From contig NZ_JARKMY010000010.1 of NCBI RefSeq assembly GCF_029360725.1, forward strand, positions 1 through 64,000: DNA of 64,000 nt, read 5' to 3'. The notes under the pieces are model-generated. The model did no database searches, was not told where the DNA came from, and saw nothing but the letters and a program-made list of their open reading frames with translations. The position numbers were made by a program, and so were the translations under genes. The DNA comes from Chryseolinea sp. H1M3-3. GTDB taxonomy: Bacteria; Bacteroidota; Bacteroidia; Cytophagales; Cyclobacteriaceae. Positions 36,807 through 45,825 of this stretch are shown in pieces (position 1 is the first letter of the stretch; the number at the start of each line of letters is the position of its first letter).

Positions 36807-37412
36807 TTAAATCTTCGGAAAATTACGGTTGGCTTTTACCTCCTCAAGTTGCGCATCGTGTCTGTTGGCATGGGCGACTATCCAAACGAGCCATTGATAC
36901 GCTGTTAAGTCGCCTACCGCCGGGTGAGGTGCTACATGATTTTTCAGAGGGTCGCTCGTGGTCTTGATATACGTTATGGTCTTTTCGCGAGCTGCTTTAA
37001 ATGCCGCTATCAATTCAAACTTCGACGTGAATTTCCCTTGCGGCTTTATCGGTTCCGGGGCTTGTGCTTTTGTTGTCCGGTCCATTGCTTTTGCAAGAAT
37101 CCGCTGCTCATTCCCTTCCAAGTTTTTTGCTTTTTCAGGATCAGGTAGTGATTGTAAGAGTTTTTGTGCGATTGAAAACAAGAAGCCTTCTGAAATAGTA
37201 ATATGTTCTGCAATGTCACCGACAGACCATTTGTCAGATGATGGCTTGAACCTCCATTGTTCATCGCTCACCTGTTCAATCTTTGTTAAAAATTTTTTTG
37301 AGTTTTCTTCTAACAAATCGATCAAAAATTTTCGCTCGCCCGTTGAAAGTGTTTGAGCAAAAGTGGTTTGAAGTGCTGCGAAATAAATTAATACAACGAA
37401 AAGTCTTTTCAT
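36807..37412 (-). CDS. exported DinB-superfamily protein
   Basis: The 201-residue protein has a signal peptide (ending TTFAQ) and a DinB/YfiT-like four-helix bundle. Histidine positions that usually bind a metal are in IAEHITISEG and WIVAHANRHDAQLEEV. DinB-like proteins include bacillithiol and mycothiol transferases, but most exported members have no known role. It converges on the fucosidase gene, with 6 bases between stops. Confidence 0.85.
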   Translation of the reverse strand: MKRLFVVLIYFAALQTTFAQTLSTGERKFLIDLLEENSKKFLTKIEQVSDEQWRFKPSSDKWSVGDIAEHITISEGFLFSIAQKLLQSLPDPEKAKNLEGNEQRILAKAMDRTTKAQAPEPIKPQGKFTSKFELIAAFKAAREKTITYIKTTSDPLKNHVAPHPAVGDLTAYQWLVWIVAHANRHDAQLEEVKANRNFPKI

Positions 37413-37479
37413 ATAACTGATTTCGGATCTTGATCTTGTTATACTTACACACCCTAAATGTTAGTGTATTTTAAATCAA

Positions 37480-37587
37480 TACTGCGCTAACGCAACATAA
37501 TTGGCGTAAACTAATCTCACCCGTTCCAAGTCTCTGAGAATGCCCCTCAGCATCGCTTCAACTTTATCCATTCGCTTAAGCGCAGTA
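37480..37587. repeat. long-range inverted repeat in a gene-free stretch
   Basis: TACTGCGCT (37480-37488) is the reverse complement of AGCGCAGTA (37579-37587), about 90 bases apart. A second small palindrome GCTTAAGC lies beside the right arm. It sits in the 273-base gap between the DUF4199 and DinB-like genes. No gene is supported here; a 69-codon frame at 37476-37685 looks like chance. Confidence 0.3.
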
Positions 37588-37685
37588 TTATTAACACAAC
37601 ACCTATGCAAAGGTCTGCATGCTGCATTTAATAATGCACCCAGACTGAAAATATTTATCGGAGCGATGAATCGGTTAACAATCAA

Positions 37686-38153
37686 TTAAGCCTCCGTATC
37701 CAATGGAGCGCTTACTTCGTCCGTTGTGATCCAGTTAAGAATAACAAAGGTCACCAGCAATCCGGAGAAGAAACCCTCCAATACTACAATAAAGGCCGCG
37801 ATGTAAGCATTTAGATATCTTCCCATTGGTTCATTATCGATAATAGATTGCATGAGATCGTTATCGAGTTTCATATACAGGAATAAAAACATTCCGAAAA
37901 TTAATGAAGCTATCCCAGCAGTAGCCACACCGGTAATAAGTCCTCGGAAATAATTTAAGTGCGTGGCATGAGTGTGCTTGAATTTTTTCAATGCCATAAA
38001 AACGCCCACACTTAGTATCACCAGGTTAAAGAGTCGTAATTCCGCATGATGGCTTAATCCAACAAGCTTCATGATTAGGAAAAAGAGTATTAAACTAGCA
38101 GCTATGCGCAGACCATAGTTTTCAGGAATGCGGTTCGGGTTATTCAAACTCAT
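37686..38153 (-). CDS. DUF4199-like membrane protein
   Basis: The 155-residue protein has four predicted membrane segments (about 15-32, 42-55, 70-92 and 113-142) with a charged loop KKFKHTHATHLN between the second and third. The size, topology and helix-loop pattern resemble DUF4199 proteins, two of which lie at 59.5-60.6 kb. No function is known. It is a single gene, divergent from the small gene at 38366 over 212 bases where no clear promoter is seen. Confidence 0.7.
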   Translation of the reverse strand: MSLNNPNRIPENYGLRIAASLILFFLIMKLVGLSHHAELRLFNLVILSVGVFMALKKFKHTHATHLNYFRGLITGVATAGIASLIFGMFLFLYMKLDNDLMQSIIDNEPMGRYLNAYIAAFIVVLEGFFSGLLVTFVILNWITTDEVSAPLDTEA

Positions 38154-38365
38154 AAAATTTGGGATTAGTTATAACTAAATATTTCCAAATTTTCCCAGAA
38201 ATGCAAACGTTTGTGGAAGTATTAATCAAACGCCGGCTTTGTCCCATTATATCCATCAAGCATCGATGCCTTCATAAATGAGCGCATTTCACAATTGTTA
38301 TTAAACTATAGCGCTCTCAATGGTCTAGAAAAGTAATAATTTAGGGGACTTATTATAGTACCGCT

Positions 38366-38653
38366 ATGAACTTCGACGACTTTAAATCCTCGTTAACATC
38401 TTCGACACCACCAAAAGCTTTAAGCAACAGTCTTCAGGCAATGTGGTATGATGGAAGGGGCGACTGGGAAAAGGCGCATTCTATAGCGCAGGATATTCAC
38501 AACTTAGAGGGATCTTGGATACATGCGTATTTGCATCGCAAAGAAGGAGACCAGGGAAATGCAGCCTACTGGTATCATCGGGCCAACCAACCTGTTTGTA
38601 AAACATCACTACAGGAAGAATGGGAAAATATTGTCAGGACGCTCATACATTAA
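38366..38653 (+). CDS. conserved small hypothetical protein
   Basis: The 95-residue soluble protein has the ordered features LQAMWYDGRGDWEKAHSIAQ, GSWIHAYLHRKEGDQGNAAYWYHRA and EEWENIVRTL. The Trp and Tyr spacing looks like one to two TPR-like helical hairpins. I recall similar small proteins in several phyla but know no function. Its last 4 bases overlap the end of the convergent S1/P1-type gene. Confidence 0.8.
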   Translation: MNFDDFKSSLTSSTPPKALSNSLQAMWYDGRGDWEKAHSIAQDIHNLEGSWIHAYLHRKEGDQGNAAYWYHRANQPVCKTSLQEEWENIVRTLIH

Positions 38654-39618
38654 GAATCCTGTTCGTGATCACGTGTTTTAACACGCTGGTTTTTCCATTC
38701 CTCCACTTCTTGCCTTCGTTTTAATAACTCGTCTTCTGAAGGTTTGTGGTCAATTAATGATTTCATATCCGGCTGGCCAGCATCCACCCACGCTGTAAAC
38801 CAGAAATCGCCAATCAATTTAATGGAAGCTCGCATTTGACGCTCAACCATCCCATCGAGAATCTTGTGAAATGCTTTCGAATATTCTCTCGTATAAACTT
38901 TGACCGTTTGTCTGCCCTTGGTTTCAAAGGTGTATTTACGTTCCTTAAACTTTTCGGCAAGCTTTTTTTCCTCACTGAGTACGAATTCAACATCACGATG
39001 TGCGGATTCAATCCCAGCCCAAATCGCCAGTTGTGGATTTTCGAGATATGTTGCTTTGCCAACAAAAAAGTCATACTCACTAAAAAACAATTCTGGCAAC
39101 CTCGATTCCCAAAATCCGTGAATCCCTTCTTGTCCCGTAAGCTGACCGTTATAATTTTCGGTTGTATGCAAAGGCACATGTGCATCGGCAATATAATGTC
39201 CCAGGTCAGCCGAGATTCTTAATATCCTGTCTGGGTCTTTCATCAGAAATGCATCTTTCAGCCGATAAAACATAATGTTTACATGCCACGGAACAATGCC
39301 GTATGCTTTCAAAGTATCTTCCGTGAATATTTCAATGGCAGCATTCCAAAAACGCGGCATCTTTTGAAGTGCGCTATCGCCGTAATGATCGAGATCAATG
39401 TAATGTCTGGGAGCCTCATCGGGTACCGAAAACCGTCGCCGATCAGGGTTAATAGAAGCTTCGGTAATGAAATTGATGTTCGTTTTATAAAACCGAGACA
39501 TTTCCGGGGGAAGGGTGAATACAGCCAGCCGGTTGATGCGCTGATGACCAAAAAATCCCCACGAAGAAAGTATTATCCATAGCAAAACCAGGGAAAGCAG
39601 TTTGAGGGAGGTATTCAT
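38650..39618 (-). CDS. exported S1/P1 nuclease / phospholipase C-type zinc enzyme
   Basis: The 322-residue protein has a signal peptide that would be cut before Trp20, leaving W-G-F-F-G-H. This puts the N-terminal Trp and His at the spacing of Trp1 and His6, two zinc ligands in P1 nuclease. Further ligands are seen in HYIDLDHYGD, LGHYIADAHVPLHTT and GIHGFWE; the last has Glu where P1 has Asp. Members cleave single-stranded nucleic acids or phospholipids, and which applies here cannot be told. It is a single gene, placed between the small gene at 38366 and rpsT. Confidence 0.85.
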   Translation of the reverse strand: MNTSLKLLSLVLLWIILSSWGFFGHQRINRLAVFTLPPEMSRFYKTNINFITEASINPDRRRFSVPDEAPRHYIDLDHYGDSALQKMPRFWNAAIEIFTEDTLKAYGIVPWHVNIMFYRLKDAFLMKDPDRILRISADLGHYIADAHVPLHTTENYNGQLTGQEGIHGFWESRLPELFFSEYDFFVGKATYLENPQLAIWAGIESAHRDVEFVLSEEKKLAEKFKERKYTFETKGRQTVKVYTREYSKAFHKILDGMVERQMRASIKLIGDFWFTAWVDAGQPDMKSLIDHKPSEDELLKRRQEVEEWKNQRVKTRDHEQDS

Positions 39619-39727
39619 AAATTTGGCTAACGGTTATAAATAAATAGCGCCTTAAATTAAAAAATTAGCCAAAACCTTCAAAACAATGTGATTTTTAGCT
39701 TTCAATAAATTGATTTCCATTATGGTT

Positions 39728-39758
39728 TTTGCAATTCCCGTAAATCCCTTTACCTTTG
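39728..39758 (+). promoter_or_regulatory. rpsT: rpsT promoter (TTTG - 19 bases - TACCTTTG)
   Basis: TTTG at 39728-39731 and TACCTTTG at 39751-39758 are separated by 19 bases, an exact match to the Bacteroidota sigma-A consensus in sequence and spacing. The start would be near 39765, with a leader of about 17 bases before the S20 ATG. This is the clearest promoter in the window. Confidence 0.8.
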
Positions 39759-39781
39759 CAGTCCTTATTTTTAAGCACAAT

Positions 39782-40036
39782 ATGGCAAATCACAAATCAG
39801 CAGAAAAAAGAATCCGTGCTAATGAAGCAAAACGGGTAAGAAACCGCTACCAGGCTAAAACGACCCGTACATCAATAAAGAAACTAAGAACAACAACAGT
39901 GAAGACCGAAGCTGAATCTTTATTGAAAGAAGTTTCATCTATGATCGATAAGCTGGCCAAGAAAAACATTATTCATTGGAAGAAAGCAGCGAATCAAAAA
40001 TCAAAATTGACTAAGTTCGTAAATAAGCTTTCTTAA
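39782..40036 (+). CDS. rpsT: 30S ribosomal protein S20
   Basis: S20 binds 16S rRNA early in 30S assembly. The 84-residue basic protein starts MANHKSAEKRIRANEAKRVRN, the family signature. The frame continues upstream to 39710, but that part overlaps the promoter, so the ATG at 39782 is the start. A strong promoter precedes it and a terminator follows, so it is a single-gene unit. Confidence 0.97.
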   Translation: MANHKSAEKRIRANEAKRVRNRYQAKTTRTSIKKLRTTTVKTEAESLLKEVSSMIDKLAKKNIIHWKKAANQKSKLTKFVNKLS

Positions 40037-40059
40037 TAAAAGCTACAACTAATGCCCAT

Positions 40060-40089
40060 TAAACCCTGCCTTGGCGGGGTTTCTTTTTT
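40060..40089 (+). terminator. intrinsic terminator after rpsT
   Basis: AAACCCTGCC (40060-40069) pairs with GGCGGGGTTT (40072-40081), with one T-G wobble, and is followed by CTTTTTTT. It is 23 bases past the S20 stop. Confidence 0.85.
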
Positions 40090-40162
40090 TAAGCCCTTTC
40101 ATATTTCAATTTTCGACGCATATCTTCGTGCTCAAATCGTTAGCTATTATTTCTATTTTTCC

Positions 40163-40858
40163 ATGAATGAACCAAGATCGCTCAGCATCAAAAGTTGGTC
40201 ACCTGAGGACCGTCCCCGTGAAAAACTAATTTTAAAAGGAAAATCAGCACTATCCGATGCAGAATTGATTGCAATTTTGCTGGGATCAGGCACCACGACG
40301 ATGAGTGCCGTGGAACTCGCAAAAAAAGTTCTCCAGCCTGCCGACAATAATTTACACGAACTAGCGCGATTGACCGTTAAGGATCTGATAAAGATTAAAG
40401 GAATAGGCGAAGCAAAAGCATTAACCATTGTTGCAGCGCTAGAACTAGGCAGGAGAAGGAAGGACTTGGAAGGAAATGAGAAATTCAAAATCATGGGCAG
40501 TCGCGACGCATATGATATCCTTAAAGCTGATCTACTGGATATTGGTCACGAAGAATTTTGGATTCTTTTGTTAAACCGTGCGAATCGTGTGATTCGGAAA
40601 TCACAAGTAAGCCAGGGAGGCGTAGCCGGCACCGTAGCGGATCCAAAAATTATCTTCAAGATGGCATTGCAGGAATTGGCCTGTGGCATTATCCTCGCAC
40701 ATAATCATCCATCCGGAAATCTAACCGCTAGTCAAGCAGACCTTGATCTTACAAAAAAATTAAAAGAAGCTGGTAAATTGCTCGACATTCAAGTACTCGA
40801 TCATCTTATCGTTGCAGGGCAAAAATATTTTAGCTTTGCCGACGAAGGGATGATGTGA
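40163..40858 (+). CDS. radC: RadC/UPF0758 JAMM-domain protein
   Basis: The 231-residue protein has a helix-hairpin-helix region (LIKIKGIGEAKALTI) and an MPN/JAMM domain with the metal motif HNHPSGNLTASQAD. It has the usual RadC start, LSIKSWSPEDRPREKL. The frame reaches back to 40052 across the rpsT terminator, so the ATG at 40163 is used. RadC was once thought to act in DNA repair, but its true role is unsettled; related proteins occur on mobile elements. Here it stands alone downstream of rpsT. Confidence 0.94.
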   Translation: MNEPRSLSIKSWSPEDRPREKLILKGKSALSDAELIAILLGSGTTTMSAVELAKKVLQPADNNLHELARLTVKDLIKIKGIGEAKALTIVAALELGRRRKDLEGNEKFKIMGSRDAYDILKADLLDIGHEEFWILLLNRANRVIRKSQVSQGGVAGTVADPKIIFKMALQELACGIILAHNHPSGNLTASQADLDLTKKLKEAGKLLDIQVLDHLIVAGQKYFSFADEGMM

Positions 40859-41002
40859 GCAGTATTGTTATTCGTGAAATTTATCCGTTACAAAAACGGC
40901 AATGAGTTTCGATTGCAATAACAAACAACGAAGAAGGTTTGCAGCAAAACACACATGCTTTACTCACCTGATAATGGGTAAGGATTAACGGACAAGGGCA
41001 CA

Positions 41003-42277
41003 ATGAGGAGAACTAAAACTAGAACTCGATACATCATTTCAGGAATCGTTTTAATTGGTTTATCTTTTTTACTAGCGCAGTTTCTGATGAAAGAAAATAA
41101 GACGGCAACCGTCAAAAAAAAGATAGCGCCGACGCCGCCAAAGAAAGCAAACCCCCTCCTTCAAGAATTGTTACAAGATTACAATAAAGAGATTAACTCC
41201 TTAGCGCTGGAAACTAATACACCGGGTGCTGCGATCGCCGTGGTTCACGACTCCTCTATTGTGTTTTTAAAATCATACGGAGTTAAACGTGCGGGCTCAA
41301 CAGACTCGGTTGACGTTAACACCGTATTCCGAATTGCATCGGTCTCCAAATGTTTTGCTGCATTTTTAACAGGTATATTAGTTGAGGATAGCGTGCTGTC
41401 GTGGGACAATCATGTTATTGATTATGTGCCCAATTTTAAATTAAGTTCTCCGGAAGAAACTCAACGTCTCAGCATCAAAAATGTATTGTCGCATACAACA
41501 GGCCTTCCCTACCACGCTTACACCAACATGGTCGAAGAAGGAATCGCGCTTGATACCATGCTTTCATGGTTAAAAAAAATAAAACTGGTTTCAAAAGTTG
41601 GAGACGCTTACAGTTATCAAAACGTTGCTTACAGTGTAATCGGTCCTGTTATGCAAGCGGCAACGGGGAAGACCTATGAAAGCCTTATGCAGGAAAAGGT
41701 TTTCGGTCCGTTAAAAATGAATACGGCATCTATTGATTATGCAAGCATCATGCAAAACCCGAATGTAGCAAAACCTCACCTGAGGAGAAGCAGACAATGG
41801 AAGCCCGCTAAAATTACGGATACCTATTACAACGTTGCCCCTGCCGGCGGAATCAACGCGAGTATTTCAGACATGGCGCAATGGATGATCGCACTGTTAG
41901 GCAATCGGGAAGATATCATTACACGGGCAACGCTCCATCACCTCTATAGCCCCATGGTAAAAGCCCGGTCGAAAAACAGAAACTACGGACGCATGCATCG
42001 ATTGAGTGACTCATTTTACGGACTGGGCTGGCGCATTCTTTACTATCCCAACGATACTTTGATTTATCATGGTGGATACGTCAATGGCTATCGAAGTGAA
42101 GTTGCTATTAATCCTAAAGACAAGATCGCAGTTTGTATTTTAGCGAACGCTCCAGGAGAATTGGCGGATAATGGAATACCTTTATTTTTCGATTTGTTCA
42201 ATACACGCCGCGACAGCATTAATGCCTGGGAGGAAAAAAACAGAATTAAATTTTTAGGTACACCAGCAATCCCATGA
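41003..42277 (+). CDS. membrane-anchored serine hydrolase, class C beta-lactamase fold
   Basis: The 424-residue protein has an N-terminal signal anchor (about 10-28) and a penicillin-binding/beta-lactamase-like domain. The catalytic S-x-x-K is Ser113-Val-Ser-Lys116, the Y-x-N motif is Tyr205-Gln-Asn207 and the third motif is HGG in IYHGGYVNGY. Such proteins act as esterases, peptidases or DD-peptidases in the periplasm; beta-lactamase activity cannot be assumed. It overlaps the DUF1684 gene by 4 bases (ATGA), so the two are coupled. Confidence 0.9.
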   Translation: MRRTKTRTRYIISGIVLIGLSFLLAQFLMKENKTATVKKKIAPTPPKKANPLLQELLQDYNKEINSLALETNTPGAAIAVVHDSSIVFLKSYGVKRAGSTDSVDVNTVFRIASVSKCFAAFLTGILVEDSVLSWDNHVIDYVPNFKLSSPEETQRLSIKNVLSHTTGLPYHAYTNMVEEGIALDTMLSWLKKIKLVSKVGDAYSYQNVAYSVIGPVMQAATGKTYESLMQEKVFGPLKMNTASIDYASIMQNPNVAKPHLRRSRQWKPAKITDTYYNVAPAGGINASISDMAQWMIALLGNREDIITRATLHHLYSPMVKARSKNRNYGRMHRLSDSFYGLGWRILYYPNDTLIYHGGYVNGYRSEVAINPKDKIAVCILANAPGELADNGIPLFFDLFNTRRDSINAWEEKNRIKFLGTPAIP

Positions 42278-42891
42278 AAACACAAAACATCATTCTGTTG
42301 ATCGCCGCTGCCGTTATAATTGTAAGCGTTTTTTATTCCTTTATGGGAGGAAGTGATGAATCAGCTTATACCGCTGAAATTAATAAAGAGCGCGAAGAGA
42401 AAGATCGCTTTATGCGGACTTCAACCGAGTCGCCATTCGCGGCCGACCCCGATGCATTTAAGGGGTTATCATATTATCCGCCCAATCTGAGATATAAGAT
42501 CATTGCCGACCTGAGTCCTGTTCAAAACAAAAAACTCGTGACACTTACCACAAACACCGGCGAGGAGCAACAGTATTCGGAATACGCATATGCGGAATTT
42601 GATCTAGATGGGTATCACCACAAATTATTAATTCTGGAAGTGATTGCAATGGGGCCTCAACGCGGAAAACTTTTCTTTGCCTTTGGCGATGAAACAAGTG
42701 CTGTTGAAACGTATGGGGCAGGACGATACCTGGATGTAGCTAAAGTACCTGGAAGCAATACGATTACATTGGATTTTAACAAAGCATATAATCCTTATTG
42801 CGCTTACTCAGATAAATTTTCTTGTCCGCTTCCACCCGCAGAAAACCTCTTGCACATTGCGATTAAGGCAGGGGAAAAAGCATATCATTGA
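42274..42891 (+). CDS. DUF1684 exported protein
   Basis: The 205-residue protein has an N-terminal signal or anchor (about 5-22) and then a DUF1684 domain. The conserved core is FKGLSYYPPNLRYKI, EYAYAEFDLDG, GRYLDV, and the end pattern LDFNKAYNPYCAYSDKFSCPLPPAENLL, which is typical of the family. It has no known activity. Coupling to a serine hydrolase gene is the only hint of function. Confidence 0.9.
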   Translation: MKTQNIILLIAAAVIIVSVFYSFMGGSDESAYTAEINKEREEKDRFMRTSTESPFAADPDAFKGLSYYPPNLRYKIIADLSPVQNKKLVTLTTNTGEEQQYSEYAYAEFDLDGYHHKLLILEVIAMGPQRGKLFFAFGDETSAVETYGAGRYLDVAKVPGSNTITLDFNKAYNPYCAYSDKFSCPLPPAENLLHIAIKAGEKAYH

Positions 42892-42988
42892 CAATTCCCG
42901 ATTTCAATTGGGCAAAATAATTTAAACACTACGTTTTAGCCTCGTGCAAGTTCCTCTTCTTAAGTATTTTTGCTTCCTTGCGAAACTT

Positions 42989-42996
42989 TATTTTTG
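42989..42996 (+). promoter_or_regulatory. pheT: -7 box upstream of pheT
   Basis: TATTTTTG fits TAnnTTTG and lies 19 bases before the ATG at 43016. A second identical box occurs at 42965-42972. A clear -33 at 19-base spacing is absent. Confidence 0.4.
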
Positions 42997-43015
42997 AACC
43001 CTTAAAAATTCATCA

Positions 43016-45430
43016 ATGACCATTTCGTATAACTGGCTGAAAGAATATATTGATATTCCTGAATCTCCGGAAGAAATTGGCCATATCCTCACCTCCACAG
43101 GTCTTGAAGTTGAGCATATCGAACTGCATGAAACGATCAAAGGCGGGCTGCAAGGTTTAGTTATAGGTGAAGTACTTACGTGTTCTAAACATCCTAATGC
43201 TGATAAACTTTCACTGACTACCGTCGACGTTGGAAATAACAAAATCTTACCGATCGTATGCGGCGCACCCAATGTGGCCGCAGGTCAGAAAGTGGTAGTA
43301 GCCGTTCCTGGTACGACATTATATACTGCAAAGGGAGAATCGTTTACCATCAAATCAACAAAGATTCGGGGAGAACAGTCGGAAGGAATGATTTGTGCAG
43401 AAGACGAAATTGGGTTGGGAAAAAGTCATGAAGGAATTATTGTATTACACACACAACTTCCCAACGGTACGCCTGCATCTCAGTTGTATGATATCCAATC
43501 CGATTATACTATTGAAATCGGATTAACGCCCAATCGCGCCGATGCTGCGTCGCACCTCGGTGTTGCCCGCGACATCAAAGCTTCCAAAAAAAGAACGTTG
43601 AAGTTACCTTCTGTCGATAACTTCAAAGTTCAAAATAAGAACCTCGCCATTACCGTTCAAGTTGAAAATACGGATGCTTGTCCCCGATATTCTGCTGTCA
43701 CTATTTCCGGCGTCAAGGTAAGTGAGTCACCCAATTGGCTGAAGAACAGATTGCTCGCTATTGGCCAAACACCGATCAACAATATTGTTGATATCACAAA
43801 TTTTGTTCTTCATGAGTTGGGTCAACCACTCCATGCTTTTGATGCCGATCAAATAATTGGAAGCAAAGTGATCGTAAAGACACTGCCTGAAGGCACCAAG
43901 TTCACTACCTTAGATAAGAAAGAACGAACATTGAAAGCATCAGATTTAATGATCTGCAATGCCCAGGAAGGAATGTGCATCGGCGGTGTTTTTGGCGGTA
44001 TTAAATCTGGTATCACCGAAGACAGCAAAAATGTTTTTCTGGAAAGTGCTTATTTCTCTCCTGAGTACATCAGAAAAACTTCCATGCATCACCAACTCAA
44101 GACAGATGCATCGTTTCGCTTTGAAAGAGGCACCGATCCAAACAACACGGTGTATGCTTTGAAGCGCGCAGCTTTATTGATTCAGGAAATTGCCGGCGGA
44201 GAAATTTCTTCTGACATCGTTGATGTTTACCCCAGCAAAATTGAAAACAGGATATTTTCTGTCAAGTATAAAAACGTTGACCGTTTAATTGGGAAAAATA
44301 TCCCGCGCGAAGAAATGCTTTCCATTTTGGAACGCCTTGACATTCAGATATTGGAAAAAAATGAAACCGATTTTAAAGTTTCAGTTCCTCCTTATCGCGT
44401 AGATGTTATGCAGGAAGCCGATATCGCAGAAGAAGTTTTGCGCATTTATGGATTCAACAACATTGAACTTTCCGAAATAGCATCAACAGATTACCTAGCC
44501 TCTTTTCCTTCCAAGGACATTAATAAATACAAAAGGACAATTGGTGAGCTGTTGATTTCCAATGGGTTCTATGAGATCTGGACCAACTCACTAACAAATT
44601 TTTCTTATCAACAAAAACACAACCTAAGCTTTAAGGGCATCCCGGTAGAGATCTTGAATAAGTTAAGTGAGGAGCAAGGCATACTTCGCCAAACATTGCT
44701 GTTCACCGGCCTTGAAGTTTGCGCGTACAACATCAATCGTAGACAAAAAGATTTAAAGCTTTTTGAATTTGGAAAGATCTATTATAAGGAGGCGGATAAA
44801 TATCAGGAAGAAGAACGTTTGGTATTGTTCATGACAGGTAACGTTCAAACAGAAAACTGGCGTAATCCTTCAAAGGGTGTCGATTATTATGAACTGGCGC
44901 AACATGTTCAGCACATCCTGATCAAATCAGGTTGTGTTGATCTTAAACATGAAAAAATAGATGACCAACTATTGGATTATGGAGTTAGATTACTGCGTGG
45001 TTCAAAAGAGTTTGGTAAGCTCGGAAAAATAAAACAAGCGTTATTGAAAGATTTTGGCATTAAGCAAGATTTATTTTATGCCGAGCTGAACACATCCTTG
45101 CTTTTCCAAAATGCAAACCCTAAGTTAGTAATTCAGGAAGTTGCTAAGTTCCCTGAAGTAAGACGCGACTTGTCACTCATTTTAGACAAGCAAATCAGCT
45201 TTGAGGAGATTCACAACCTGATTATGGGGGCGGAAAAGCGGTTGATTCGAAACGTTATCGCTTTTGATGTTTACGAGGGTGAAAATATTCCGAAAGGAAA
45301 GAAAGCATATGCACTTGGTTTTACATTATTGGATGAAACCAAGACCCTGACGGATGAAGAGATTGACAAGACAATGGAGCGACTGATGGCAGCACTTGAA
45401 CAAAAATTGGGGGCTTTAATTAGAAAATAA
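43016..45430 (+). CDS. pheT: phenylalanyl-tRNA synthetase beta subunit
   Basis: PheT pairs with PheS to charge tRNA-Phe, and carries the editing site. The 804-residue protein has the N-terminal tRNA-binding fold (about 40-150), the B3/B4 editing domain (with MHHQLKTDASFRFERGTDP), B5 (about 400-475) and the C-terminal FDX-ACB anticodon-binding domain (from about 710, with FPEVRRDLSLIL). Length and order are complete. pheS is not adjacent. It begins a plus-strand run that goes on to the coiled-coil gene, zapA and rny. Confidence 0.98.
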   Translation: MTISYNWLKEYIDIPESPEEIGHILTSTGLEVEHIELHETIKGGLQGLVIGEVLTCSKHPNADKLSLTTVDVGNNKILPIVCGAPNVAAGQKVVVAVPGTTLYTAKGESFTIKSTKIRGEQSEGMICAEDEIGLGKSHEGIIVLHTQLPNGTPASQLYDIQSDYTIEIGLTPNRADAASHLGVARDIKASKKRTLKLPSVDNFKVQNKNLAITVQVENTDACPRYSAVTISGVKVSESPNWLKNRLLAIGQTPINNIVDITNFVLHELGQPLHAFDADQIIGSKVIVKTLPEGTKFTTLDKKERTLKASDLMICNAQEGMCIGGVFGGIKSGITEDSKNVFLESAYFSPEYIRKTSMHHQLKTDASFRFERGTDPNNTVYALKRAALLIQEIAGGEISSDIVDVYPSKIENRIFSVKYKNVDRLIGKNIPREEMLSILERLDIQILEKNETDFKVSVPPYRVDVMQEADIAEEVLRIYGFNNIELSEIASTDYLASFPSKDINKYKRTIGELLISNGFYEIWTNSLTNFSYQQKHNLSFKGIPVEILNKLSEEQGILRQTLLFTGLEVCAYNINRRQKDLKLFEFGKIYYKEADKYQEEERLVLFMTGNVQTENWRNPSKGVDYYELAQHVQHILIKSGCVDLKHEKIDDQLLDYGVRLLRGSKEFGKLGKIKQALLKDFGIKQDLFYAELNTSLLFQNANPKLVIQEVAKFPEVRRDLSLILDKQISFEEIHNLIMGAEKRLIRNVIAFDVYEGENIPKGKKAYALGFTLLDETKTLTDEEIDKTMERLMAALEQKLGALIRK

Positions 45431-45507
45431 TGAAGGTATAGTGTGGATGGGTGAAGCTAGGTTAACGGATACCTGAACACCATTACACCATACGTAAATA
45501 ATATTGC

Positions 45508-45804
45508 ATGAATCAGGAACTTCTTAAAACCAACCTCAGTGGGTTGGAACGCAAAATTTTGGTGCTTGTTAACGAGCATAAAAACCTGAAGGAAGAGCTG
45601 AAAAGCCTTAAAAGGGAAAACCAGGAACTGAAAACTGCAGTACGCGCACGTGATGAACAAATTGCCGGTTTTCATAATCAATTGAAAATCACTAAAATTG
45701 TGGATAGTATTAACCCGGAAGACGGAAGTGTTTCGGAGTTGAAGAAAAAAGTGGACGATTACATTCGTGAAATCGACAAGTGCATTGCCCACTTAAGCAG
45801 ATAA
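45508..45804 (+). CDS. small coiled-coil protein upstream of zapA
   Basis: The 98-residue protein is mainly one coiled coil from about residue 10 to 60 (LKEELKSLKRENQELKTAVR), followed by a second short helix (ELKKKVDDYIREIDKCIAHL). It precedes zapA by 21 bases. Size, coiled coil and position suggest a ZapB-like partner in the cell-division ring; this is inference, since coiled coils of this size are not diagnostic. Confidence 0.75.
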   Translation: MNQELLKTNLSGLERKILVLVNEHKNLKEELKSLKRENQELKTAVRARDEQIAGFHNQLKITKIVDSINPEDGSVSELKKKVDDYIREIDKCIAHLSR

Positions 45805-45825
45805 GAAACCCAGTAAGATTATTTG

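Noticed and set aside
37476-37685. 69-codon frame on the minus strand after the DUF4199 gene
   Set aside because: No recognisable domain, no signal and unlike neighbouring proteins in composition; the region also holds an inverted repeat. Treated as chance.
39710-39781. 24-codon N-terminal extension of ribosomal protein S20
   Set aside because: It covers the rpsT promoter, and S20 proteins begin at MANHKSAEKR.
40163-40858. radC as a marker of a mobile element
   Set aside because: RadC genes do occur on such elements, but here the neighbours are housekeeping genes and there are no integrase, repeats or composition change.
41003-42277. Antibiotic-resistance beta-lactamase
   Set aside because: The S-x-x-K, Y-x-N and HGG motifs are shared by many esterases and peptidases, and nothing nearby suggests resistance. 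Called only as a serine hydrolase of this fold.
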